64,000 bases of DNA from a bacterium UBP15_UBA6099 (GTDB lineage Bacteria; UBP15; UBA6099), in NCBI GenBank assembly GCA_002435745.1, contig DIWT01000021.1, forward strand, positions 1 through 64,000. The letters are read 5' to 3'. The notes beneath the pieces are model-generated. The model searched no databases. It was not told where the DNA came from and saw nothing but the letters and a program-made list of their open reading frames with translations. The position numbers and the translations under genes were made by a program. Below, in pieces: positions 6,909-14,902 of this stretch. How positions within the stretch are numbered: the stretch's first letter is position 1; each line of letters starts with the position of its first letter.

Positions 6909-8246
6909 ATGAAGGTAACAATAGCGGGTTGCGGAGCGGTGGGACGCAATTTGGCGGGAATTCTTGTTCGGGAGGGCAACAACGTCACCGTCATCGACAG
7001 GGACAGGGCGAATCTGGACGCGGTCGAGGAAAGGTTGGACGTTGCGGCTGTGGAAGGCCCTTGTACGGACATAAGAACGCTGAAACTGGCCGGGGTCGTC
7101 AACTGCGATATTTTTGTGGCGGCGACCGACGACGATGAAAAGAACGTGCTGTCCGCCGCCGCCGCGAAAAAACTTGGCGCGGGCAGGACGATCGCCAGAT
7201 GCAGAAACCCGATCTATACCTCAGGAGGCCGCAACAAGGCATATGCCGAGTTGATGGATATCGATCTAGTGGTGAACCCTGAAGATCTGACCGCTCTAGA
7301 AATAGTCAAACTGTTGAAAGCTCCCGGCGCGCTCGTGATAGAGAACTTCGCGATGGGAAAAGCGCAGGTTCGGGAAATAGTGGTCGGAGCGGGAAGCGAC
7401 GCGGCGGAAAAAACGCTGGCTCAACTCTCACTCAGCAAACTGGGGCTGGTGGCCGCAATATCGCGCGCCGGGAGCATCATAATCCCTAAAGGCGACACTC
7501 GGATTCTTCCGGACGATAAAGTATTCATCATTGGAAAACAGGAGAATCTTACCAAGCTTATGAGCGCCTTTGGCGGCGCGCGCCCCAAGGGCAGAAAAAT
7601 CATAATCCTCGGCGGCGGAAAAGTCGGACTTGCCGCTTCTCAACTCGTCGAGAAAGAGAACCTTAATCTTATCGTCATTGAAAAGGACAGGGAGCGGGCG
7701 CTCACTGTCAGCGAAAACCTGAAAAAGGCTCTCGTCCTTGTCGGCGACGGAACCGACATCGATTTGCTAAAGGAAAAGGACATTGAAAACACGGATTACT
7801 TCGTGGCGCTGAGCGGCGACGATGAAGACAACATAGTATCGGGCCTGCTCGCCAAAGATCTCGGGGCTAAATCGAGCATAGTGATGGTGGAAAGGCCGGA
7901 ATACGTGGCGATTGTCGAGAGGTTGGGCATCGACCATGCGGTAAGCCCGCGCCTTCTGACAGTGACGGAGATTTTGAGGTTCCTAAAAAAAGGCAGGTTT
8001 GCGTCTGTCGCGATGCTCGAAAACGAGGGCGCCGAGCTTGTCGAGGCGAGAATACATCCGGGGTCAAAGATAGCCGGGAAAAGGTTGAGCGAGGCGGGGA
8101 TCCCTAGCGGCACCATCATCGGAGCCATAGTAAGGGGAGAGAGCGTCATCGTGCCGACGGGGGCCGATTCGGTCATGTCGGGAGACACGCTTATTGTGTT
8201 TACCGCGCAGGAGAACATTCCGAAGCTGGAAAATCTGATGGGATGA
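6909..8246 (+). CDS. trkA: Trk potassium uptake system NAD-binding subunit TrkA
   Basis: TrkA is the cytoplasmic regulator of the TrkH pore. The 445-residue product contains two tandem RCK units. The first starts MKVTIAGCGAVGRNLAGIL with a GxGxxG-type nucleotide fold and C-domain to about residue 220. The second restarts at KIIILGGGKVGLAASQL (about residue 230) and runs to the end. This duplicated form is the classical TrkA. Several ATGs crowd the start; the one at 6909 gives strand 1 directly, with GGAG at 6898-6901. It is 33 nt behind ktrA and 35 nt ahead of trkH, so all four potassium genes probably share a transcript. Confidence 0.95.
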   Translation: MKVTIAGCGAVGRNLAGILVREGNNVTVIDRDRANLDAVEERLDVAAVEGPCTDIRTLKLAGVVNCDIFVAATDDDEKNVLSAAAAKKLGAGRTIARCRNPIYTSGGRNKAYAELMDIDLVVNPEDLTALEIVKLLKAPGALVIENFAMGKAQVREIVVGAGSDAAEKTLAQLSLSKLGLVAAISRAGSIIIPKGDTRILPDDKVFIIGKQENLTKLMSAFGGARPKGRKIIILGGGKVGLAASQLVEKENLNLIVIEKDRERALTVSENLKKALVLVGDGTDIDLLKEKDIENTDYFVALSGDDEDNIVSGLLAKDLGAKSSIVMVERPEYVAIVERLGIDHAVSPRLLTVTEILRFLKKGRFASVAMLENEGAELVEARIHPGSKIAGKRLSEAGIPSGTIIGAIVRGESVIVPTGADSVMSGDTLIVFTAQENIPKLENLMG

Positions 8247-8281
8247 AAGGCGGAGACGAAGCGGTTCCGCATAGCGAGTAA

Positions 8282-9742
8282 ATGAGCTGGAAGCCTGTCG
8301 TAAAACTTATGGGATATTTCGCGCTGGCGCTTGGCGCGATGATGGCGTTGCCGGCCGTTCTCGGTTTCTGTTTTGGAGAAGAGGACGCGTATGCTTTCCT
8401 GAAGTCGATGGCGGTGTGCGGGGCGGCGGGCGGCATAATGACGCTCGCCTGCCGGAAGGAATCGGTCAGTTCGCTGACCCGGCGCGAAAGCATCCTTTTC
8501 GTCTCTCTCGGATGGATTGTCGGCGCGGTTTTTTGCGCTCTGCCGTACATGTTCGCGACGGCTTCTCCGGGTTTCAACGGGTTTGCGGACGCGTATTTCG
8601 AGGCAATGAGCGGATTGACCACCACGGGAGCTTCCGTGCTCAGGGACGTTGAAGCGGTGGCAAAATGCCTACTGTTTTGGCGCTCGTTCACGCAGTGGAT
8701 AGGCGGGATGGGAATAATCGTGCTGTTCGTGGCGGCGCTGCCTTATCTTGGCATTTCAGGAAAACAGATGTTGAAGTCGGAAGTGCCCGGCCCTGAAAAG
8801 GACGGTCTGAGGCCGAGGGTAATACAGACCGCAAGAACACTCTGGCTTGTTTACGCGGCAATCTCAGTAGTTGAAGTAATCGCCCTGATGCTTTGCGGGA
8901 TGGATTTTTTCGATTCGGTTTGTCACATGTTTTCCACGATGTCCACAGGGGGATTCTCGCCGAAAAACGCGTCGGTCGGTCATTATGACAGCGCGTCGAT
9001 AGCTCTTGTGATAACATTGTTTATGATTCTGGCGGGCGTGAATTTCTCGCTGTATTACATGGCGATAACCGGGCGATGGCGGACAATGCTGCGAGACCCG
9101 GAGTTGAGGGGATATCTTCTTTTTATCTCAGGCTCAATGGCTTTAATCGTTGCAAGCCTTCACGGGACTGGTTTTTTCGGAAGCATCAAAGACCTCGCAG
9201 TTCATTCTTTGTTCCAAGTTGTTTCAATAATGACGACGACAGGGTTTGCGACAACCGATTTCGACGCGTGGCCGTCGTTCTCAAGAAAGCTTCTGCTGTT
9301 GCTTATGTTTATCGGAGGATGCTCCGGAAGCACGGGAGGAGGCCTGAAGGTTATCAGGGTAATGGTTATTGCAAAGCACGCCTCCCAATCCATATTCAAG
9401 ACAGTACACCCGGAGGCGGTTGTGTCGATGCGGGTGGGCAGCAGGCTGATGAAGCCTCAGGTGGTAAGCCAAATTATGGGTTTTTTCGCCATAACGGCGG
9501 GGATTTTTCTGGGAGGCTCGCTTGTCATACTGGCATTCGGGCACGATATAGAGAGTTCCGTTTCAGCGGCAGCGGCTACTTTAATGAACATAGGGCCCGG
9601 ACTTGGTTTTGTAGGGCCTACGCAGAACTATGCTTTTTTCTGCCCGTTCCTGAAGCTTTTCCTGTCATTCCTGATGGTGGCGGGGCGGCTGGAGTTTTTT
9701 ACTGTGCTCGTGTTGTTCAGCAGGGCTTTCTGGAAGAAATAG
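8282..9742 (+). CDS. trkH: Trk potassium uptake system pore subunit TrkH
   Basis: This is the potassium-translocating membrane subunit. The 486-residue protein has the extra N-terminal helices of TrkH and four pore loops: AMSGLTTTGASVL, MFSTMSTGGFSPKN, VSIMTTTGFATTDF and LMNIGPGLGFVG. A membrane turn of the GGCSGSTGGGLKVIR type follows the third loop, as in TrkH/TrkG. The ribosome-binding site is weak. A partner TrkA is immediately upstream. Having this next to KtrAB gives the cell two separate potassium importers in one cluster. Confidence 0.95.
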   Translation: MSWKPVVKLMGYFALALGAMMALPAVLGFCFGEEDAYAFLKSMAVCGAAGGIMTLACRKESVSSLTRRESILFVSLGWIVGAVFCALPYMFATASPGFNGFADAYFEAMSGLTTTGASVLRDVEAVAKCLLFWRSFTQWIGGMGIIVLFVAALPYLGISGKQMLKSEVPGPEKDGLRPRVIQTARTLWLVYAAISVVEVIALMLCGMDFFDSVCHMFSTMSTGGFSPKNASVGHYDSASIALVITLFMILAGVNFSLYYMAITGRWRTMLRDPELRGYLLFISGSMALIVASLHGTGFFGSIKDLAVHSLFQVVSIMTTTGFATTDFDAWPSFSRKLLLLLMFIGGCSGSTGGGLKVIRVMVIAKHASQSIFKTVHPEAVVSMRVGSRLMKPQVVSQIMGFFAITAGIFLGGSLVILAFGHDIESSVSAAAATLMNIGPGLGFVGPTQNYAFFCPFLKLFLSFLMVAGRLEFFTVLVLFSRAFWKK

Positions 9743-9789
9743 TCGGCGGTCAAATTTTACTCTCGCACTCTTAACGATGACAAACCGAT

Positions 9790-9845
9790 TATAATAATGT
9801 TCATTAGATGCGATTGACCAGAGAGGGCGGGGCGAGCGGCCCCGC
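9790..9845 (+). promoter_or_regulatory. -10 box, tiny upstream ORF and GC hairpin in the HEAT-STAS leader
   Basis: TATAAT at 9790-9795 has no clear -35. Just after it lies an ATG with a six-codon frame ending in TGA (9797-9817). Then comes a perfect 7-bp GC stem, GCGGGGC (9827-9833) with GCCCCGC (9839-9845) and a 5-nt loop, ending 8 nt before the ATG at 9854. No Shine-Dalgarno is visible between hairpin and start. The stem would hide the ribosome entry region. Confidence 0.4.
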
Positions 9846-9853
9846 GACTGAAT

Positions 9854-10825
9854 ATGCCGGATCAGGTTCAAAAACTCATTGAAAAACTGAAATCGAGCGA
9901 CAGGGATGTCGTCAAAGCGAGCATAATCGAGGAGCTTGGCAACACAGGGGATCACCGCGCGCTCAAGCCGCTTGTGGAGTCGCTCAACGACGGCGACGCG
10001 CTTGTGAGATGGAACGCGATAAGGGCAGTGGCGGGTTTCGGAGCGGACTCGGTGGCGCTTCTTTTCAGGACTATCGAGAGCGGCGACAGGTTCGCCCGGC
10101 GCAATGTGGTGCAGGTTCTGGGCGAGGTTGGCGGCGAGGATGTCGTGGATAGGCTCATCAGGATGCTGATGTTCGACGAGTCTGATCACGACGTGATGAT
10201 AGAGATTATACGAGCGATGCACAAGCTCCGCCCGGAAAGAGCGGTCGAGCCGCTTATTACTGTCTTGAAAATGAGCGATTGGGAGATGCGCTGGCGGGCG
10301 ATCAACACTCTCGGACACATCGGAGACCCGCGCGCGCTGGAGCCTTTGCTGGCCGTGATGGAGGACGAGGACCCGGATATCAGATGGGCGGCGGCGATAG
10401 CTGTCGAAAACATTAAGAACCGGGCGCTGAAGCGCGACGCGGAGCCTGATTCACAGCCAAGGGCGTCGGACACACTGCCGCCGGCATCTCTGCCGGCAGA
10501 AAGAAAAAAACCGGCGCGCGACTTAGCCGTCTCGGCTTCTCAGAAAAACGGATGGACGGTCGTGAAGGTGGAAGGAGAGATGATTTCCACCAACTCCGCT
10601 TCATTCAGGTCATATATGGACGGCGTTGTTTCCGTTTCATCAGGCCCGGTGGAGATTGACTTGTCGGACTGTGATTTCGTGGATTCGCTGGCTCTGGGCC
10701 ATTTCAACGCGATTCGCAAAAAACTGAAATCGAAAAACCGCAAGATGAAAATATCCGGCATGAACCCGAATCTTAAACAGATGTTTAAGGCGACAAAACT
10801 AGACGAGTTGTTCGCTATCGAATAA
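9854..10825 (+). CDS. HEAT-repeat protein fused to a STAS domain
   Basis: The 323-residue protein has two parts. Residues 1-190 form about five HEAT/PBS-lyase-type repeats (units such as GDHRALKPLVESLNDGDALV and GDPRALEPLLAVMEDEDPDI). Residues 191-224 are a Pro/Ala linker. Residues 225-323 are a STAS domain of the anti-sigma-factor-antagonist class. The STAS core EIDLSDCDFVDSLALGH holds a Ser (S278) at the position phosphorylated in SpoIIAA-like proteins. I infer a partner-switching or scaffold protein. No serine kinase or PP2C phosphatase is nearby. The gene converges on the minus-strand sigma operon, with only 8 nt between stops. Function is not known. Confidence 0.8.
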   Translation: MPDQVQKLIEKLKSSDRDVVKASIIEELGNTGDHRALKPLVESLNDGDALVRWNAIRAVAGFGADSVALLFRTIESGDRFARRNVVQVLGEVGGEDVVDRLIRMLMFDESDHDVMIEIIRAMHKLRPERAVEPLITVLKMSDWEMRWRAINTLGHIGDPRALEPLLAVMEDEDPDIRWAAAIAVENIKNRALKRDAEPDSQPRASDTLPPASLPAERKKPARDLAVSASQKNGWTVVKVEGEMISTNSASFRSYMDGVVSVSSGPVEIDLSDCDFVDSLALGHFNAIRKKLKSKNRKMKISGMNPNLKQMFKATKLDELFAIE

Positions 10826-10833
10826 CAGGCGCG

Positions 10834-11376
10834 CTATTTGGTTTCCTGAGGCTTATTCTTCTTTTCGGTTTCCTCAAGTTTTTGCAGCGCTTCGTTTATC
10901 TTCTGGGCTTTCTCGAAAGCTTTAAGCGCGTCGTTGGTCTTCTTCAGGTTTTTATAAGCATGGCCGAGAGTCATGTAAAGCTGATATGTTTCCGTGGCGA
11001 CATCGGGAGCCAGCTTGATTCCGGAGTTAAGAGTTTCGACCGCTTTGTCGAACTGTTTTTTCTCTATCTGCAGTTCGGCGAGGAATCCGTAAGAGTACAA
11101 CTGAAGACGTCGTCCGTCTCTGTTTTCGGTTCCTTTAGGGAACGAAATAGAGACGAGCGATTCGAGTTGTTTCATCGCCTCGTCGACTTTTTTATCGTTG
11201 TAAAGAAGAGCGGCTTTTTCGTGGTGGATAAGAGCCGCCTCGAATGCCAGTTCGTATTTTTTCTCGTCTTCTTTTGATAGTTTCGCCGATTTCTGCTCCT
11301 GAGCCGAAAGCGATGGCGCCAGAATGAAGATGATGGCGGCGAACACCGGCAGCGTTTTTAATAGAATGGACCTCAT
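10834..11376 (-). CDS. Secreted TPR protein of the sigma-factor operon
   Basis: The 180-residue product starts with a signal peptide (MRSILLKTLPVFAAIIFILA, likely cleavage after LSA, giving mature QEQKSAK). Residues 40-160 are helical pairs typical of tetratricopeptide repeats (for example MTLGHAYKNLKKTNDALKAF). The C-terminus is Lys/Glu-rich. I choose ATG 11376 over 11397 because it overlaps the upstream stop as TCAT/ATGA and has AGGAG at the right distance. Secretion to the periplasm and coupling to a putative anti-sigma gene suggest a sensor or effector for the envelope-linked sigma system. No named family was recognised. Confidence 0.75.
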   Translation of the reverse strand: MRSILLKTLPVFAAIIFILAPSLSAQEQKSAKLSKEDEKKYELAFEAALIHHEKAALLYNDKKVDEAMKQLESLVSISFPKGTENRDGRRLQLYSYGFLAELQIEKKQFDKAVETLNSGIKLAPDVATETYQLYMTLGHAYKNLKKTNDALKAFEKAQKINEALQKLEETEKKNKPQETK

Positions 11377-11918
11377 TTGCCGGAACTCCTTTCCCAACTA
11401 TTATTGATGAAGAACCGCTCGGCCCGGCGGGAGTTCCACTGCCGGGCGATGTCTTCGGTGGCCTGAATGCGGCGTCTGGACAGCGCTTGCAGAGTGTCTG
11501 TCTCTTCAGAGCCTTCCGCCACCCTATTCTTGTAAGGCACATACATATTATCATATTTTTCGACAAGTTCCATCTTGAGTTTTTCCTGTCTGTCCATGAA
11601 TGTCCAGATTCCGGTCGGAGCTATTGAGAAGAATAGAACCGCGGCAACGGCGTATCTGACCCATATCGAGCGGGAAGCGCGGCGGGCGGGAAGGGAGCGA
11701 GGGCGAGAGGAGCCTCTAACGATGCGGGCGCGGAGTGTGTCCGAGAACGCGGGGTTGAGTTCGGGGCCACCGCCCAAGGCGGCGTCAATGAGCAGGGCTG
11801 TCTCAGCAGTCTCGGCAAGCTCGGAGGCGGCTCCCGGCCCGATTATGCCGGCGCCGTCCATCCAATCGCCCAACATGGCGGCCATCTGTTTTTCTTGTTC
11901 ATCCATGCCTGACTCCAC
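11373..11918 (-). CDS. Putative membrane anti-sigma factor
   Basis: The 181-residue protein has an acidic cytoplasmic N-terminal half (residues 1-70), a basic stretch (72-84), one membrane helix (about 86-106, YAVAAVLFFSIAPTGIWTF) and a charged extracytoplasmic tail. This topology, and its place 5 nt after an ECF sigma gene, fits a cognate anti-sigma factor. No HxxxCxxC zinc motif is present, so it is not a ZAS-type protein and the family is unassigned. Start is GTG 11918 or ATG 11906; both have purine-rich stretches upstream. It is translationally coupled to the TPR gene by a 4-nt overlap. Confidence 0.6.
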   Translation of the reverse strand: MESGMDEQEKQMAAMLGDWMDGAGIIGPGAASELAETAETALLIDAALGGGPELNPAFSDTLRARIVRGSSRPRSLPARRASRSIWVRYAVAAVLFFSIAPTGIWTFMDRQEKLKMELVEKYDNMYVPYKNRVAEGSEETDTLQALSRRRIQATEDIARQWNSRRAERFFINNSWERSSGK

Positions 11919-11923
11919 GCGCG

Positions 11924-12511
11924 TTATGCCTCTTCTCCATATTTCTCTATGTATGCTTTTCTGAAAGACTTACACGCTCTAAAAAAAACAACGTCGAATG
12001 TTTCGACTGTAACGCCTATCGATTTTGCGCTTTCCTCGCGGGATTTTTTTTCTACCAGTCTGAGTTTTATTGCTTCGCGGTAGCGTTCGTTTATGTTGTT
12101 CAGAACATCCTTGATGCGGCCGGCAAGCTCTTTCGCGTAGTCGGACGCAAGGGCGGTTTTTTCCGGCTGATATGAATTGTCCGGAAAGAAATCGAGGGTG
12201 ACGTTGTCCACAGGGCGGTGGCGGGCGGCGGCGGACATAAGCTCGCGGGATTTGTTGATGGCTATCATGCGGAGCCAGAAAAAGACGCTTCTGTCCGTCC
12301 ACTCGAAGTCCGAAATTTTTTCGAGGGCCAGCATGAATGTGTCCTGAAGAACGTCCTGAGCGAGCGCTTCGTCTCTGACGCGCGGATAGATGACAGTGCG
12401 GTAGAGGGGGGTCTTAAACGCGTCGTAAATCGCGGCGAACGCTTCCGAGTCGCCTCGTTTCGCTCTTGCGACGAGTTGTTCTTCTTCTTTCAGGTCAAGC
12501 TCATACGGCAT
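11924..12511 (-). CDS. ECF-type RNA polymerase sigma factor
   Basis: This is a two-domain alternative sigma factor. Region 2 contains ALAQDVLQDTFMLALEKISDF and the -10-recognition helix FFWLRMIAINKSREL. Region 4 contains YREAIKLRLVEKKSREESAK followed by a helix-turn-helix, IGVTVETFDVVFFRACKSF. The frame extends to ATG 12523, but a TATAAT box covers that codon (12522-12527). The next in-frame ATG at 12511 is therefore the likelier start, almost at the expected transcription start. Downstream are a putative anti-sigma and a secreted TPR protein, making a compact regulatory operon. Its target promoters are unknown. Confidence 0.9.
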   Translation of the reverse strand: MPYELDLKEEEQLVARAKRGDSEAFAAIYDAFKTPLYRTVIYPRVRDEALAQDVLQDTFMLALEKISDFEWTDRSVFFWLRMIAINKSRELMSAAARHRPVDNVTLDFFPDNSYQPEKTALASDYAKELAGRIKDVLNNINERYREAIKLRLVEKKSREESAKSIGVTVETFDVVFFRACKSFRKAYIEKYGEEA

Positions 12512-12521
12512 AACGTTAAAC

Positions 12522-12527
12522 ATTATA
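12522..12527 (-). promoter_or_regulatory. TATAAT -10 box of the sigma operon
   Basis: A perfect TATAAT reads on the minus strand. Initiation about 7 nt downstream would fall near 12515, leaving at most a few bases before the ATG at 12511. The hexamer 17 nt upstream is TGTTCA, a poor -35. A non-standard upstream element could be used if the operon is self-activated. Confidence 0.4.
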
Positions 12528-12631
12528 ACGCAACGGCGGAGCGGTGAACAGAAAAGAGACGCGAAGCGTTTCGTTGCGCGGCGGGCGGCGCGCCGCCGGG
12601 AATCCGCGTCCGCGTCAATAGTCGTTGTTAT

Positions 12632-12656
12632 GCCGGAATCCCCGGCTCATTTTTTT
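12632..12656 (+). terminator. Terminator-like hairpin between divergent genes
   Basis: GCCGG (12632-12636) and CCGGC (12642-12646) flank a 5-nt loop and are followed by TCA and a run of seven T (12650-12656). It points along the plus strand, although no plus-strand gene precedes it in this divergent gap. A 14-bp palindrome, GGCGGCGCGCCGCC, lies at 12584-12597. It may end a small transcript or block antisense reading. Confidence 0.45.
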
Positions 12657-12689
12657 GTTTTCCGCTCTCGGAGAGTAGGGATATGAGAC

Positions 12690-12695
12690 TATAAT
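12690..12695 (+). promoter_or_regulatory. -10 box for rpiB
   Basis: Perfect TATAAT, followed by an AT-rich start region about 50 nt ahead of the rpiB ATG, which has GGGGAGGA in front. No convincing -35 hexamer is seen at the proper distance. Confidence 0.4.
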
Positions 12696-12751
12696 TAAAA
12701 ATGTCGAAGAGGCGGCGCGGTTGAGCGCGCCCGGAACGGGGAGGAATCGGG

Positions 12752-13198
12752 ATGTCCGACATTGAAAAAAGAATAGCGATGGCGTGCGACCATGCCGGAT
12801 TGGCTCTAAAGAAGATGCTTGCCGAAAAGCTCTCTGCGGAAGGGTACGAGGTCGTGGACGTCGGGACGCACACTGCGGAGTCGGTGGACTATCCGGTGTA
12901 CGGAAAGGAAGCGGCCAAGCTGGTGGCGTCGGGCGACTGCGGGCGGGGGATACTTGTCTGCGGGTCGGGAATCGGCATGAGCATAGCCGCGAACAAGACG
13001 CCGGGAGTGAGGGCGGTGGTGTGTACGGAGCCTGTTAGCGCGCGGATGTCGCGTCTGCACAACGACACCAACGTGTTGTGCGTAGGAGAACGGCTTGTAG
13101 GCGCGGGCATGGCGTGGGAGATCGCGAGCGTGTGGCTAGCGACGGCGTATGAGGGCGGAAGGCACGCTAAAAGAGTGGCGATGCTGGAAAACGACTGA
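12752..13198 (+). CDS. rpiB: Ribose 5-phosphate isomerase B
   Basis: RpiB interconverts ribose 5-phosphate and ribulose 5-phosphate in the pentose phosphate pathway. The 148-residue product has the LacAB_rpiB signatures: IAMACDHAGLALK at the N-terminus, the phosphate-binding loop and catalytic Cys in LVCGSGIGMSIAANK, and RLHNDTNVLCVGERLVG. Length is typical. It heads a run of plus-strand genes with 27-75 nt gaps (rpiB, NAD(P)HX repair, alr, PD40, SIS), which could form one operon. LacA/LacB or allose isomerase activity is possible within the family but less likely in this context. Confidence 0.95.
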   Translation: MSDIEKRIAMACDHAGLALKKMLAEKLSAEGYEVVDVGTHTAESVDYPVYGKEAAKLVASGDCGRGILVCGSGIGMSIAANKTPGVRAVVCTEPVSARMSRLHNDTNVLCVGERLVGAGMAWEIASVWLATAYEGGRHAKRVAMLEND

Positions 13199-13200
13199 AC

Positions 13201-13214
13201 CGGATTCGAATCCG
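13201..13214. promoter_or_regulatory. Perfect 14-bp palindrome after rpiB
   Basis: CGGATTCGAATCCG reads the same on both strands and starts 2 nt after the rpiB stop. It could be an operator for a dimeric regulator of the next gene. It has no T-run and no loop, so it is not a terminator. Confidence 0.35.
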
Positions 13215-13267
13215 AATCTTGAGCAAAGCAAACATTGGTTGTATCGAATCATGAAGGAGGCCGAAGA

Positions 13268-14827
13268 ATGAAGCTGTTGGACGCGGAGAGCATGCGCGAA
13301 CTCGACAGGAGAACCATCGAGAAGACGGGAATCCCGGGCATCGTGCTGATGGAGAACGCGTCGCGGCGGGTGTTCGAGGCGATTGAGGCGATTGTCGGAG
13401 AGCTTGAAGAAAAAAGAGCATTGGTGATTTGCGGAAAAGGGAATAACGGGGGGGATGGTTTTGCCGTGGCGAGGCATCTGATGAACGCCGGCGTCGAGAC
13501 GATAGCCGCGTTGGCGGCGGCGCGCAAGGAAGTGAAAGACGACGCGGCTGTGAATATGAACGCGTTTCTGAACATGGGAGGCGAACTGAAGCCGGCGACG
13601 GACGCGAAGGGGCTGGCAGAGTTGAAGAGAGCGGCCGCCGCTTCCGATTTTATTGTGGACGCGCTGTTGGGCACGGGGGTCAAAGGGCCTGTGAGCGCGC
13701 CGTATAAGAAGGTCATTGAGATTATTAACAGGAGCGGGTGTCCGGTGTTCGCGGTGGACGCGCCGTCAGGGGTGAGCGTGGACGACGGGCGGGTTTTCAA
13801 CTGCGCGGTGAACGCGGATCACACCGTAACGTTCGGCGAGGCGAAGATAGGACTATTCGTGTGGCCGGGCTCGGAGAAGGCCGGAGAGGTGTACGTCGCC
13901 GACATAGGGATACCCGCGTCGCACAGCCGGGAGACGCGATCGAAAGTATATCTGACGCAGCCGGGTTATGTGAGGGAGCATGTCAGGGAGCGACCGATGG
14001 GGGCGCACAAGGGGGATTGCGGGAAGCTGCTCATTGTGGGCGGGTCGCGAGGGATGTCGGGCGCGCCTGCGCTTGCGGGCATGGCCGCTCTGAAAATCGG
14101 GGCCGGACTGGTCTATCTTGCCGTTCCGAAGTCGGTCGCCTCGAATGTCGAGCGAAAATTGACCGAGGGCATAACGATAAGCTTGCGCGAGGACGGGCGG
14201 GGTAGGATTTCGGCCTCCGAGCTGGAAGAAATAATCGCAAGGTCTGCCGAGGCGGGCGCGGTGGCGCTGGGGCCGGGGCTGGGCGTGTCTCCGGACACGA
14301 GAAAATTGACTTTCAAAATGATAGAGAGCGTATCGGTTCCTCTCCTTTTGGACGCCGACGCGTTAAACTGTGTGGCGGTAGACCCGGATATATTGAAGGC
14401 GTCGGCAGGCCCGGTTGTGATCACTCCGCATCCGGGAGAGATGGCGCGGCTTGCGAAGGCGAAGACGGCGGACGTTCAGTCGGCGCGGCTGGACACGGCT
14501 CGCTCGTTCGCGGCGGAGTACGGCGTGACGGTCGTCCTGAAAGGGGCGGGGGCCATTGTGGCGTCGCCTGACGGCTCCGTCAGGGTGAACCCGACGGGCA
14601 ATCCCGGAATGGCCACCGCCGGGAGCGGGGATGTGCTGACGGGTATGACTGGGGCGCTGATGGCTGAGGGAGTGGATGTCTTTGCGGCGGCGGCATGCGC
14701 GGCGTACCTGCACGGGCTGGCCGGAGACCTTGCGGCGGAGAAACTCACCCGGCGGGCCGTCACGGCTTCGGACATCGTCCGTTTCGCGCCTGCGGCGTTG
14801 AATGAGACTCTTTCGGAAGAATGCTGA
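13268..14827 (+). CDS. nnr: Bifunctional NAD(P)H-hydrate epimerase / ADP-dependent NAD(P)H-hydrate dehydratase
   Basis: This enzyme repairs hydrated NADH and NADPH: the N-domain epimerises the R and S hydrates and the C-domain dehydrates the S form. Residues 1-215 are a YjeF_N domain (GKGNNGGDGFAVARHL, VDALLGTGVKGPV, FAVDAPSGVSVDDG). Residues 225-519 are a ribokinase-like YjeF_C domain (MGAHKGDCGKLLIVGGSRGM, GPGLGVS, VITPHPGEMARL, GSGDVLTGMTGALMAEG). ATG 13268 follows a strong AAGGAGG (13254-13260); the frame's upstream TTG at 13235 lacks one. The two-domain form is common in bacteria. Confidence 0.95.
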   Translation: MKLLDAESMRELDRRTIEKTGIPGIVLMENASRRVFEAIEAIVGELEEKRALVICGKGNNGGDGFAVARHLMNAGVETIAALAAARKEVKDDAAVNMNAFLNMGGELKPATDAKGLAELKRAAAASDFIVDALLGTGVKGPVSAPYKKVIEIINRSGCPVFAVDAPSGVSVDDGRVFNCAVNADHTVTFGEAKIGLFVWPGSEKAGEVYVADIGIPASHSRETRSKVYLTQPGYVREHVRERPMGAHKGDCGKLLIVGGSRGMSGAPALAGMAALKIGAGLVYLAVPKSVASNVERKLTEGITISLREDGRGRISASELEEIIARSAEAGAVALGPGLGVSPDTRKLTFKMIESVSVPLLLDADALNCVAVDPDILKASAGPVVITPHPGEMARLAKAKTADVQSARLDTARSFAAEYGVTVVLKGAGAIVASPDGSVRVNPTGNPGMATAGSGDVLTGMTGALMAEGVDVFAAAACAAYLHGLAGDLAAEKLTRRAVTASDIVRFAPAALNETLSEEC

Positions 14828-14902
14828 AAAGCGATTCAGCGGCAAATATTACAGAGGCGGCGGGCCGCCCTGATTACAACTTAGGAAAAGGAAAAGCCAG
14901 AG

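Noticed and set aside
13199..13216. tRNA T-arm lookalike around GGATTCGAATCCG
   Set aside because: The arms do not give a 5-bp stem around a 7-nt loop and no acceptor, D or anticodon arms are present.
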